A stretch of DNA of 64,000 bases from Enoplosus armatus (lineage: Eukaryota; Chordata; Actinopteri; Centrarchiformes; Enoplosidae): NCBI RefSeq assembly GCF_043641665.1, contig NC_092193.1, positions 3,550,001-3,614,000 of the forward strand, in the 5' to 3' direction. The position numbers were made by a program, and so were the translations under genes. Positions within the stretch are counted from its first letter, which is position 1; each line of letters starts with the position of its first letter. Shown piece by piece: positions 34,909 through 46,810 of the stretch. The notes under the pieces were generated by a model, which saw only the letters and a program-made list of their open reading frames with translations, searched no databases and was not told the origin of the DNA.

Positions 34909-36679
34909 CTAGACAGACAGACGAGCAGATAATTAATACTACTCCTGCAGAGGCTGACAAAGGCCTTGCTTATACTTTTCTTATTTTTCTTCTCCAATAC
35001 CATTATCAGAGATCACAAACGAATGATTGTCATTTTTCATGTGATTCCAAACTTGCCTTTCCCATAACTAGTTGGACACAGCATTTCGTCCACCTCTGAT
35101 AGGGAGGATACTGGGATAAACTGGGATTTTCTTTGTTTTCTGAGTTGTTGACCACCTCAAAGTATTTATTGATTGTCTGTTTTAATGGAGAGTTTCATTG
35201 TCTGGTTGAAGGTTTGAATGCTGTCTCCAACAGGCCAAGAAAGAAACTCAGATGGGGCACGTGTTTGAAGTTGTTAACTGAAAAGTTGTCACTATTTAAA
35301 CTAAAATATCTCCCAAAACAGCCAAACACAATGAACACGCTTTGAATTGAGTATCCTTTTATTTGTACTGTAGACTCCATGTTTGGATTTATCTGCCTGT
35401 TTTCTTGTGAGTCAAAATGATCTGTCTTAAGATCTCTGTTGGCACTGACTGTTTATTCAGCTTATGACAAATTTGTATTGCATAACACCCATTTCTCATG
35501 CTCATTATGTGTGGAAGTCAACGGGTGGGGCCGGCAGACTGAACTACAGGCATGTTTTCACATTCCAGGACAAGACCATTACAAACTCAAACATAATTTA
35601 ATTAGATTCTTCATTATTTTTACCGAAGAAAAGCCGTAAAGAATTGGAGTGGAAACAAAAATGGCCAGAGAACCAGAGACGATGAACAACAGATATCATT
35701 GAGTTTGAAGGCTCACGAAGACCTGAGGGCTCACAAAGACCAGCACCACTGTCACCAGCCAGAAATGTTCAAAAATGTTCACATCAGGCACCCTCATGCA
35801 CAACCACAGGGCCCCTGCTTGATAAAGATTTGTTCTAAGCAATATCTCAAGTGTCTCAGGTTAATGTTGTCTATTATCTGCTATGAAAGAGTCGAACATC
35901 TGATTAGAAAGTTTTCTCATAATGCAAACATGAAATCAAAGAGATACAATTAAATTAAAGCATGACTCAAGGACCGTCGGCCCTGGAAATCCCCAGGTCC
36001 CAATTTTTAGAAGAATTTCTGCAAGTGTGTCAAAGCAGAAGACAATACGCACTCATTTGCAACTTCTCTAAATGTAAAACCCCAACTTGTAAACACATTT
36101 TCCACTTCTTTCTTTAGTGGTGTCTTTCAAGTAACATAGTACTGCAATTTCAATGTTAAAGTTTAACAAATTCCTCAAGGAATTTCAGGAAGGAAAATGT
36201 GACTTCCTTTTTTAAGAGAAAATTAAACTGTACTGTTACTTCCCCCAGTGTTTCATTTTTACACTTGTATTTTGAACGGCAGATCCTTTTATTCACACAA
36301 TTTAGAAATAAAGAAAATATGAATATATATATATATCTTGAAGAGGAATTTGGCGCAAAAAAAATGAAGCATTGATAGTTTCCTTATGTGTGACATTTTT
36401 GGTATATTTTATTTTGAAGAGAACCCTTTCGGTCAACTTCCGATATCCATCAAACTCCGTCACACTTGACGCAGGTCCGGAGACTTACGTAGAAGAGAAC
36501 TGCTGCAAGCCGAGAACATTTTTTTTTTTTTTACTCCATGTTGATCGGCTAATTCATCAGCCTGGTCGCAAAGAAAAGTCTTAATGAAACGTTTCGCACC
36601 GCAGACGCGATTGCAAATTGTCCCTCGACTCTTCCCGTCTGGTGCTCGGCATAAATGTGACAGCTTTGCAGTGACTTAC
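34909..36679 (-). other. crem intron 1
   Basis: The intron between the non-coding first exon and the start-codon exon. No coding exon is seen. A short stretch around 35690-35830 shows faint C2H2 zinc-finger-like wording in broken frames; I do not call it a gene. Confidence 0.6.
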
Positions 36680-36812
36680 CGAAGTTTTACGTAGTCTGAC
36701 TCGTCACTAATTACAGTATGGGTGGACGGCCTGTGCCTTCGCTCACGTAGTTTCACGTCAGCGCTGATGATGCTGTGCCGAAAATGTCGCCCGACGAGTC
36801 AGTTTTACGTCA
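36680..36812 (-). promoter_or_regulatory. crem: crem P1 promoter and non-coding exon 1
   Basis: A consensus donor on the minus strand (CTTCG|gtaagtcac) places the end of a first exon at 36680. Upstream of it the sequence becomes CpG-rich and holds CRE variants, TCACGTCA at 36753-36760 and TTACGTCA at 36805-36812 (on the gene strand TGACGTGA and TGACGTAA). The exact start of transcription cannot be placed. The assignment to crem is by position (34909 is its next acceptor) and donor quality. Confidence 0.6.
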
Positions 36813-36929
36813 AAGAGTGTCGAGGTGGAGCCAGAGGGTTCACTCCTACCTACTTCCGGGTTCGCTGCGCAGGGAGCGAACGACCAATGACCAAAATCTT
36901 ATTTATTGTTTTAGATGGGCGATAAGTAA

Positions 36930-39900
36930 GAAGTCCACCGCTGCATAGCACAAAACATTTCAGCATATGGAAAGTGAAACTTTTCTGCCCTGGTAGCTAC
37001 TCTGTTGACCACATTGATTACATAGTTATTGAGTAGCCCTAAATAAAGTTCTACTGAGCTTCAAAATGTGTCTTTATCAGCAAAAACAAGTGACAAATGA
37101 CATTTCAGTTTATCAGTTTAGAAAGAGAAAATCTAGTATTGATATTAAGTGATATTACATTACATACATGTTTTTATAACGTGTCTAAAATTAAAAGTAG
37201 GATATTTTCTAGTTAATACAGGAACAATAATTTCAGTTTCAACAGAAAAACATGATTCAAGTTTGCAATAATATAAATTGGATGTCACTGAGTTGTCAAT
37301 TTTCATATCAGTTTTTGATATTTTTCGGTGCTGTTCTATGATCAGCCATATGTTTACAGACCGGAGTAATGTTGCCATCTACTGGCTGAAACCAACAACA
37401 CTTTAAAAAGCAGACATGCAACAGGATCGATTTATCCTAACACTCAGGCTCATATTACATTTTATTTTAAGCGTTTGTTTTAACAACAATAAATGTGTAG
37501 AATAAGTCTAAATATCTGTCTCAGTGACATTAGCAACAGTAAGCATTAAAGAGCGGAAAGGTCATCACTAACACCAGACTCAATAGGAAAATAAAGACTT
37601 TTTCCAATTCTACAAGCATGTTAATGTGCCATAAACAATGAAAGAACACTCTTACTCCTAAAGAATGCTGTATATCCCTGAACATAACAAGGCAGCATTT
37701 CAAAGACTGTCCCATATGTCAATACTAAATTCCTTCATTTTTAACTCTTAGGAAGACAATACAAGAAATTAATGTATAATTACAAACGTTCTATATTAAA
37801 AGAGCTTGGAAAAGTACAGTTATGGTTAGAGAAGGTTTGTTTCAGTCTTTAACCAGGAAACAAAGCCTACATCTTCATCCGCATGACTGAATTAAAAATG
37901 AGTACGTTTAAAGCTTCCAAAAGCATAAATGAATGCTTTCTTCGTATTATTTCATTCTGATATAAAGGTGTGTACAGTTCTGTGGTCGTACTGTAGGATC
38001 TGTTCTGTGCTTGCTGAATTCCTTTATTTAGATCTGACTCTGGCTGACCCCAGAACCACCATCTGTCCTCCTGCGTGCCAGGAGAGGTCGTACTGTTCAA
38101 ACACTGCCCCTGCTGTTATCAAAGAGCACTGCTCTGCATGGCAAAGTCCCTCCCTTAATCTCTGACAGTGTGACGAAAAAGCACCTAGTTCAGCAAGAAC
38201 CACAACTGAATGAGGTGTTTTTCGAGTGCTGTGTTTATGTATAATGCAAGAGTATGATATGCATAGGTTGCTCTGTGTATTTACTGCTTTGTAAATGGAT
38301 AAAATTGAAATCACAGTTCAAATCTCCAGTTTTGGAGGTAAAAATGTTCCTCCTATTGTATCATTCGCTTCCTTTAAAAGAAGAAAACCAGTCCAAAAAA
38401 CGAATAATGTATAACTTTTCATGTTGTTTTCCGTTTCCCCTCATGCATATTCTCATGTAGTGTAACACATTCATGTTGTTTATCATTTAGCTGCAATGTT
38501 TCAATTTCCCCATGGAACATTTCTGCTATCCATCATTTTGTTTGTGTCACGTTCGTCTTAATAACGGAGCTGTATGGCATCAGTTATTCTGGCCTGTGTC
38601 CCCCTCGCCCCACTGCGTACCCTCTCGTCCTTTCACCTCATCCTCCTCCTTCCTCCTCCTCCCTCCTCCTTCATCTCCTTGGCCTGTCCCGCGGTCAGAG
38701 GATGGAGGCACCAGATGGTCGAGCACCAGCAGCAGAAGGGGGACCCTAGGGGGGCACAAAGGCCTGACAGCAGGGAGCCAAATATGACCTGGACCAGACA
38801 GCTCTTTAGCACAAAATTAGCCTGGGATGAACGCGTAACACAATTACATGCTGATAATTCCATCAAAGAGGAATTTGGGCGTCCGTTGAGGGCGTTGCAG
38901 CTTAACTGGCCTAATTTGTAAAATTTCACAGCCCTTTCAGGCAAGTTTAAAAGTTAAAAAAATTCTTAAAGGTTAAGCTGCTATAACTTTTTTCTATAAT
39001 GACAGCCTACATAAAATCATGAGTTAACACAAAACAGCTGAGGATATAATGATCTGACTGCTTTATTTCTTTCAGGGTAACTTCCACGATTAAAAGATCA
39101 CCATCAAGATGTCTGCAGGAAATGTTTGTGTCTTACAACTGATAAACTTTAAAACTGACTTAATGAGGGCTGGTGTCCCTCAAAGGTTCCTGGCTCAGAT
39201 GTGTTTGTTGTGTCAGAAGAGCCAAGCCCTCGTCCCAAAAACCTCCCCACAAATAACTCGATTGATTTACTCAACACTTGCTGTTAAATTGTCCGTAAAA
39301 TGGATTCTCATCCGAACAGCATCTGAGAAATGTTGCTGCACGATGATACAGTGCTAATACATCAGCGTTCAAAAAACTAAGTCGACATCTTGGTGGAATC
39401 TCATAAATAAAGGTAATACATAATATACATTATTACATACACACATCATAATTAATGGTTATGCATTTAATATTGTCTCCTATTTGAGAGAAGGTTATGC
39501 CAAATAAGGTTTGAGAGGTTCAAATCCTAGTGAAAGGAGTAACTGTCCAACATGCACCACAAGAGGTCACTACTGATTCAAATTTGATGCTTTGTCAAAC
39601 ACAAATGTCGTGTCTGACGGGAGGATATTTATATTTAAACTTCAGTTGTTTAGCTGGTGCCCTAACTTAATCCAGTGTGAGTGTTTTAGGGCTTATGAAA
39701 CCAGTGCTGCAAGATTTACAGACAGCTCTCTCTCTCTGTGCTCAGAGAGCTCAGCAGATTTGTTCAAATGTAACCTCGTCTGCAACTCCCCTTGGACTTC
39801 CTCAGGACCTTCTACTACTCACATCTTCCAAACAGTTTGTTTTTTTCTTTTATATGATTCAAATGAAGCAAAAGTTATGATCACACAAATACTATAAGAT

Positions 39901-42600
39901 ATATGTAAGATGTTAGTGACTGTTCCTGAGGTTATTCAGTTTGACTTTTAGATTTTACTGATTGCAACTAGCTGTTGTTTCCTGACACCTACTGACGTTT
40001 TAAAGTAAACCCGACAGTTTGAAAATGCAAGTTTGTCTCTGTCCTTTTTTTGGAGTAACTCTGCTCTCACATGTCTCTAGTTTCACTGGATGGGGACCTG
40101 AATGTAACACATTACATGTACTGGGCAACATCCTGGTCAACAAAGCATATGAAATAGTCCCAAATGGGTAACTTATGATCCAAACCACTTCAACTTTCAT
40201 GCATGATAATTAGTAGCATATTTTAATTGTGTACAAAAGAGCCCAAATACCACACCTGGTTGTCCTTGTATATGACAACTTCTATTCAAAATATCTTACA
40301 TCTGGTGAGCGTCCACTTACTAACTTTTCCTGAGCTTTAGCTGCGTCTCATGGTCTTCCAAAGTGGATGGAGTTTGCATTTATCATATAGTTTGCACTTT
40401 GGAAAAACAAGTACTGTAAGTGGTGTTTGTTTAGACCAGCATTTCCTTACATGAATCTGTCTTACATTCTTTCTTGAACAATGTATTTTGCATTTGGTGT
40501 CACTGGTGTCTCATCTTGGAGTAAAACATTTCATAATTTGCGTCTCCTTGAGTTATTCTAAAGTCTGTCTTTAGGGAAATAAAAACCCTTCGATGTGACA
40601 TAAAGGCCTGTGCTGTGATTTCGTGTCGGTTTGTTAAATGACTCATTTATTATTTTTCAACCCACCAGTGTGATTGCACATTTCCTCTGCGTTACCTTTT
40701 ATGAAAACCACCATGAACAAGTGCTCATATTCTCCAAAGTTGAGGCTGTGTGCTCCGCTGTGACAGCTGCTGAGGCTGTGGTTGGTGGCCTGTGAGCGCT
40801 CCAGCTGTGTTAAGAGTTAAAATAGTCTCACAGCTGCATGCTGGCACTAAATGGCGGAGCGATCCTATTTAACCAGGGCCCATGTAAACCACACACACAC
40901 TTTCCACATACTTGAAATTCAGTGGCTCTCTTCTCTTTTCATGTTCTCACTAAACCTTTTGTTACATCCCGTCTTGGCCTTATGGGCACTATAACCCACA
41001 CTCTTCAATGAGGAGACGGAGCAGGGACATCTCACTGCACGCTGTAAAGTCTGTCTTCTTTGTTAGTCTTTCATTATGACAATCAAACCTTTTCTAAAAA
41101 TGGAATTGGATGGAACCAAATGTGAAAACTGACATAGAACTCCTATTTTTTTTTTATGAAGTGTGATCCACCGGCTCAGGTGGATGTTTTAAACGGTATA
41201 GCCTGGTCCCTTTGGTGCAGACGTGTTCAGCGGTACATCCATGTGGTCCATGTGTGTACCGGAGCAGCTGTTCCTAAAAGCTCCCCGCATGGATTTCAAC
41301 TGCTTTTCATTTGGGGGTTTGGTTCAGTTTCAGACCTGAAATAGGAAAGGAGCAGGTGCAGAAGAAGCCCGGTGGCTTTTAACAAGTGATGATGTATCAT
41401 TAAGTGCAGTAATAAAAATATATATATCGTTGCTTAGCAAAAATAAGTGTAGCCTATGAAGGAAATATGCACGCTCATAAGAGCTACCTCCCGGGACTTG
41501 TGAAGACTTAAATTGCTTATAAAGTAATTCCCTGTTAGAAATCCTAATTCCAACCTTAAATCTGAACATTAAACCAGTCCAAAATGGGACCAAGACAAAT
41601 GTCTTCACTGCTTACTTTCTAACTTTCTATTCTTGTGAGGACACATTTATCTGATGCAGTGGCTGCAATCTGCGTTGTTTCCAATCAATGTATTGATTTT
41701 AATATTATTTACCACTGCTGTCCTCTGTGTGAGTGCAACATTGCTTCCCTGCGCGCCAAACCATACCTATCCTGACCACAGCGGGGGGACAGACTGCAGC
41801 TGCGGCCTTCCCCGCACCTCTGATGCCTCCAAATTCAGCTCGTAAACTGCAGCCTCGAAAGCTTTTTACCTAAATCAGAAAAAGGTATTAAATACTCGCT
41901 ATGAATTATGCCTTTCTTTGATGTTCCACCTGCATAGGGACATATTTTTGGCTTTTTCAATAAGCAGAAAGATTTTATTTAATCCCTTATTGAGGTTGAC
42001 ACAATGTTTGACAACAATTCAAGGTGTGGGAAGGAAATGTGGTGACGGCTTCACTGACTTTTGTTTATGATCTCTGAAGTATTTATAGAAACTTAATCCA
42101 ACAAAGTGAAACTTAGGCATAATACAGAACTGGTTGGGTAAGCAGAGCTACTTAATGCTGCAGCAACAAAAGGACAACAGACTGCACATCTGCCATGTAG
42201 CCTAAAGGATGTGTTCATTAATTCATATCCTAAAGTAGCTGTTAATCTATTTAGGCTTCATTGCCTTTTCTGTAGCCATCTGATTCAACTCTTAGCTAAA
42301 CACTGGCTGCAGCTGTTCTCTCTTTAGCACTAAGGGACAGTGTCTCCCGTAAAAATAGGCTACGCAGATTGAGACAACTACAAATTAAACTGAGATTAGA
42401 GATACAACCATTAATAATTCACAGATTCCCTGGAATAGAATATAGGCTACTAATATATATATATATATGTATTATTAATAATATATTACTCTCTTACCCT
42501 TACAAGCCACACATCTTTATTTTTATATTCCAGCCATTCATTACACCCCGTCGTCAAGAGGTTATAAAGTTTTCAGCTCGACAAACATGGCAAAAATGTG
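36930..42600. other. intergenic region between crem and pard3
   Basis: No coding exon is recognised on either strand in 5.7 kb. I looked for cullin-2 peptides because CUL2 lies here in mammals and saw none. A CT-rich tract lies at about 38640-38690. A non-coding stretch at 38800-38930 with ATTA/TGATAATT-type motifs could be a conserved element. A short GGTTCAAATCC B-box-like match lies at 39518-39528. Confidence 0.6.
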
Positions 42601-42809
42601 AAGGACGCCTTTTCATTTTCACCCTGCTTGACAGAGTTTCTGGGAACAAAACAGAGCAATGATTGGTGACCAGGTGTTAGGCTGCTCTTGTTTTTTACTT
42701 GAATTTGGTCACCAAACAATCATTCAGGACTCTTCATGCTCTTTATGACTCTGGAACACAACATTCCCGAAAGCACTTGAAGGCAACACATGACCGGGCA
42801 TTAGCTCAG

Positions 42810-42895
42810 CAGAGAGGGAGAGAGAGAGGGAGAGAGAGAGAGGGAGAGAGAGAGAGGGATCGGGATCGAGGGAGCGAAGGAAGGAGAGAGAGAAG
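42810..42895. repeat. GA-rich purine tract upstream of pard3
   Basis: A run of (GA)n with interspersed GGG on the plus strand, 0.2-0.3 kb before the pard3 start codon. It is a candidate GAGA-type or triplex-forming promoter element. Confidence 0.85.
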
Positions 42896-42899
42896 CTAA

Positions 42900-43335
<436 letters not shown>

Positions 43336-44271
43336 TAAATGCATTGAAGAGGGGAAGGGTCGCCTGTTTCTGCCTCCTTATGCTCGTTTCGCGCAGTGTG
43401 TGTTCAGTAAATGAGCAGACGTGCGATGCATGTGCGTGTTTTTTTCGCCGTGTGTTGCTGGTTTCAAAGAAAGGCTCACCGCCATTGTGGTTCTTGTGTT
43501 TGTAAACCCACAAAACTTCCTCTGGGATTCGAACTGTGGCGCTGAACGAAGTGGTCCGCGGTTTGTCGCAGCTTTGAAGCACACAATAGGAGTTTCTTAC
43601 ACACGTATGCACAGACACACGTTTGTAGACTTAGTAACCCAGTTGTAAGACCTCGGGTCATGCCTCTGAAAGTTGCCAGAAGAGGTTAGCTTACTAGCGA
43701 GTTAGCAAGGAGCTGCAAAAGCAGGACTGCAGTCTGAGGCGTTCAGGCTTCAGTGCAGAGTCAGTGTAATTAGCAAGAGGAGAGTCATCAGTCTACACGC
43801 CGTTTTAATGCTTCTATCGCAGAGAAAGCCGTCAAAAGTTCCTTATTGTCCGACTTGTGGAGCGTTAGCTGGAGTAAGCAAGTGGAGACAGATGATGAGA
43901 GTTCAGGGTAACCGACGATGCGTCAAATGCAAGAGGAGGAAGAGCGAGAACACGGCCCGTTTGGATGAGTTCTGGTATATTATAGTCTGAAGACCTAAAA
44001 GCAGAATGTTCAGAGAAGAAGGCGCCTGCAGATGCATGGCTGTCTGACCGGGCACCAGGCCCTGCAGGATAGGGAGGGAAACTGCAGTGCCAAGCTGCAG
44101 TTGACGGGTGGAGGCATGGACCTGATGCATAAATCTTGGAGATTAAAGTGAACCTAAGAAAACTTGTAGCATGGTGTTGGGGTAGCAGCAGATAACCTTT
44201 TGAACTTGCTCTGTGATTTATGTGCAAGGATCTGTGGCCAGATCAGATAAGATGAGACTGGGGGTCTGGGG

Positions 44272-44288
44272 GTCTGGGGGGGGGGGGG
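44272..44288. repeat. G-rich run
   Basis: Repeated GGGGTCT followed by an uninterrupted G run on the plus strand in pard3 intron 1. Confidence 0.8.
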
Positions 44289-46513
44289 CATTATAAACAT
44301 GTTCTTTTCTTATATATTTTCCTCAGTCCTACAAGATGTGTTTATTTATTATTGTCGGCATCTACATCATAATAACTGTAGCTTTTAAGTCCAAATATTC
44401 TCTATGTGTCAAAGTCTGTCCACTATAATCTGAGTTTATATAATTCATCTCCACATTTAGGATTCAGACATTTTTGGGGGATTTGGAACTGTGATCACAG
44501 TAAATGACAGTCGGTAATAAATTCACAGTTGGTTATTGATTAATCCGGTTTATTGTCCAGCCTTTAAGGTACAATATGTTAGAGCAGCTACTCACGTTTC
44601 ATAAATAATTGACGCTTTGCTCCTTCCATGTGCTAACTTTAAGGCAGTCTCTCTTTTTTTTTTTTGTAACAGTGAGCTAGAAGTCATACTGTATCCTCCT
44701 CTCCTTTGAATAATTCAGTGTGAGCAGGCCGAGGAGTGCAGGAGAATATCTCTGTGCAGCTGAGAGGCAGGTAAAGAGCTGCCAGCAGTGAACCCTGCTG
44801 AACTATCTCCACCCTGCTTGTATAAAGAAGATGCTAACTCTTCTTCGACTTTATGCAAATTGGGATTTTATTATTTTCTAATCTTGAAAGAGGGGAATAT
44901 AAAGATTTTTGTTGCTTTCTGATTAAAAAAAAAAAAAGTCGAGTTATGTAACATGTACAGTAGCTACTGTAAAATGGTTTCATAGCTTGGAACTTTCGTT
45001 TTGATTTGAAAGAATTGAATGTGGGTGATTTGAAATGTCCATTACAAATCTAAATTATAATGATATAGACAGAATTCTCTATCACGTTATAGTGACATAT
45101 TTCCTTTTCTGGCAATTCAATCAAGAAACTGTTCATAGATAAGAGATCAGGTGGATATTAGAACTGGGCGATAGTTGAATATTTTGATGACTGAAGATTG
45201 TGATATTAGAAAACAAGTACCTTGATCAATAAGTAACAATTTGGACAACATTTAATATATATTTCAACATTGCAGTAGACAATATTTAACTCTCCCTACT
45301 TCATAGGGTTTGCCTGGTGTCACAGATAGCTGTAGTATCTGCTTTTGAGGTTATTATCCCACTTTAGGAAAAAGCAAAGTCTGGAAAACCCAACTGTGCT
45401 GCTGTTTTGATGCAGAGGTTGAATAGTGTGGAAACGAGGACACACATTCAGTTCTCATTCTGTGTTCTCCCAAGCTTTGATCTGAAATACTACAAACTAA
45501 AATAAAAAAAAACCCCAGCGCTCCTCATGAACTCCCCACCCACAACAAAACATACTGCCGCAAAATCCAACGCCCGCGTCATTTAATCACCTCAGATCTG
45601 CATTTATTGCTCTCGTCCCGCCCTGCCTACACTTCCTCTGACCAAGGTTGGGCATTTTTCATGACTTATGGCTAGCGAGTGGTGTTGAAGATCGCAGCTC
45701 TTTTTTTGTCGTCCTGCCTTAATAAGAGGCCCAAATTCAGGTTGGTTTTCTTGCTTTAGTGCTTCTATGGACCTTCTTGTAACTTCCCCTGTCATTAGAG
45801 AGGAATGCTTCCTGCATAGAAGGAAAAAAATAGTCCACTTCTGAGGGCCTTAAGCCATCTCATAACTTTGGAATTAGAAAGACGAGGACACTGAGATGAC
45901 TGTTCAGACACTGTTTGTACACCCTCACACAGAAATCTCACTGGACGTGAGAGAGGGAACAGTTTCACCAGCTTCAAAATCTCTGAATGTCTTGAGAAGT
46001 AAAACAGTGTCACATTATCCTCCACTCCCCTTTTTCCTTCCACAGATCATAGGGTAGATTCTCACTAATGTTCACCCATTTGACTAAGTGTGGCAAGCGT
46101 TTAAAATGACACCCTTGACTGGAAAACCGTCTGGTGGTTTAATGCTCCAAACCCTCAAGTGACAGAAGCATTGACTTGTCAGAACCATTTGCCTCTTTTT
46201 GACTTTTCCGAATGTTCTTAAGCCTCCGGGGGGATATCTGGTGTCGGGGTTGTTGTGTCCACACCAGCACATGGCAGATTTCCATTCACAGCTTCACACT
46301 GGTGGAGTTTCCTCCGGTTGAGTCGAGGCTATTGTCTACACACTTGACCGTTGAGGCAGACAGACTTAACGTGACTTTGTCCTGTCGCAGACAATAGGAA
46401 CAGGTGTCTGCTGTTGGTCTGGTTAAGTAAGTGGTTTTCTTCAGAATGATGCTTTTGAACATAGGGCTGTGTTGTGCTTAATTAATCCAAATGTTGGGTT
46501 CTGATGAACCCAT

Positions 46514-46810
46514 TAGGGCTGCAACACATGTTCATTTTCATTATTGACTTTCAGTATTTTTCCATAATTTGGTTGTTTAATATAAAAAAAAAAGTCAAAT
46601 AATGTGAAAAATGGCCATCACTAGTCCCCAGAAGCCGAAATGGTCTCTTCAAAATGCTGTTTGTTTTCTGACCAACAGCCCGAAATCCAAAAGTATGCAA
46701 TTTACAGTTGGAAAAAAAAAAGAAATGAGATTCTCACATTTGAGTAGCTGAAATCAGCTAACTCTGACATTTTTGGTCGATGAATTACATAAAATTATAT
46801 GACAACCCTC
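46514..46810. mobile_element. hAT-type MITE fragment (GGGCTGCAAC end)
   Basis: It begins TTAGGGCTGCAACACATG and contains the run of motifs (TTTTCATTATTGA, GTGAAAAATGGCCATCAC, TCTCACATTTGAGTAGCTG) of a very common teleost non-autonomous element whose ends read GGGCTGCAAC. The right terminus is degraded. The family assignment is from memory of the consensus. Confidence 0.6.

Noticed and set aside
35439..35953. Zinc-finger-like wording (TEEKP, KCSKMFTSGTLMHNHR) in crem intron 1
   Set aside because: The pieces are in different frames, lack the paired Cys/His spacing of C2H2 fingers and are interrupted by stops. It could be a very old fragment, but the evidence is too thin to annotate.
38574..38921. 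A 115-residue plus-strand ORF between crem and pard3
   Set aside because: It has no recognised domain, CT-tract-derived low-complexity residues and no splice or promoter context. The DNA may be a regulatory element instead.
39518..39528. GGTTCAAATCC, a tRNA/SINE B-box match
   Set aside because: No A box at the right distance and no cloverleaf or SINE body could be seen, so a tRNA or SINE call is unsupported.
45160..45250. Fragment starting near AACTGGGCGATAG, resembling a common teleost repeat
   Set aside because: Only a short stretch matches from memory and no termini or target duplication could be identified.
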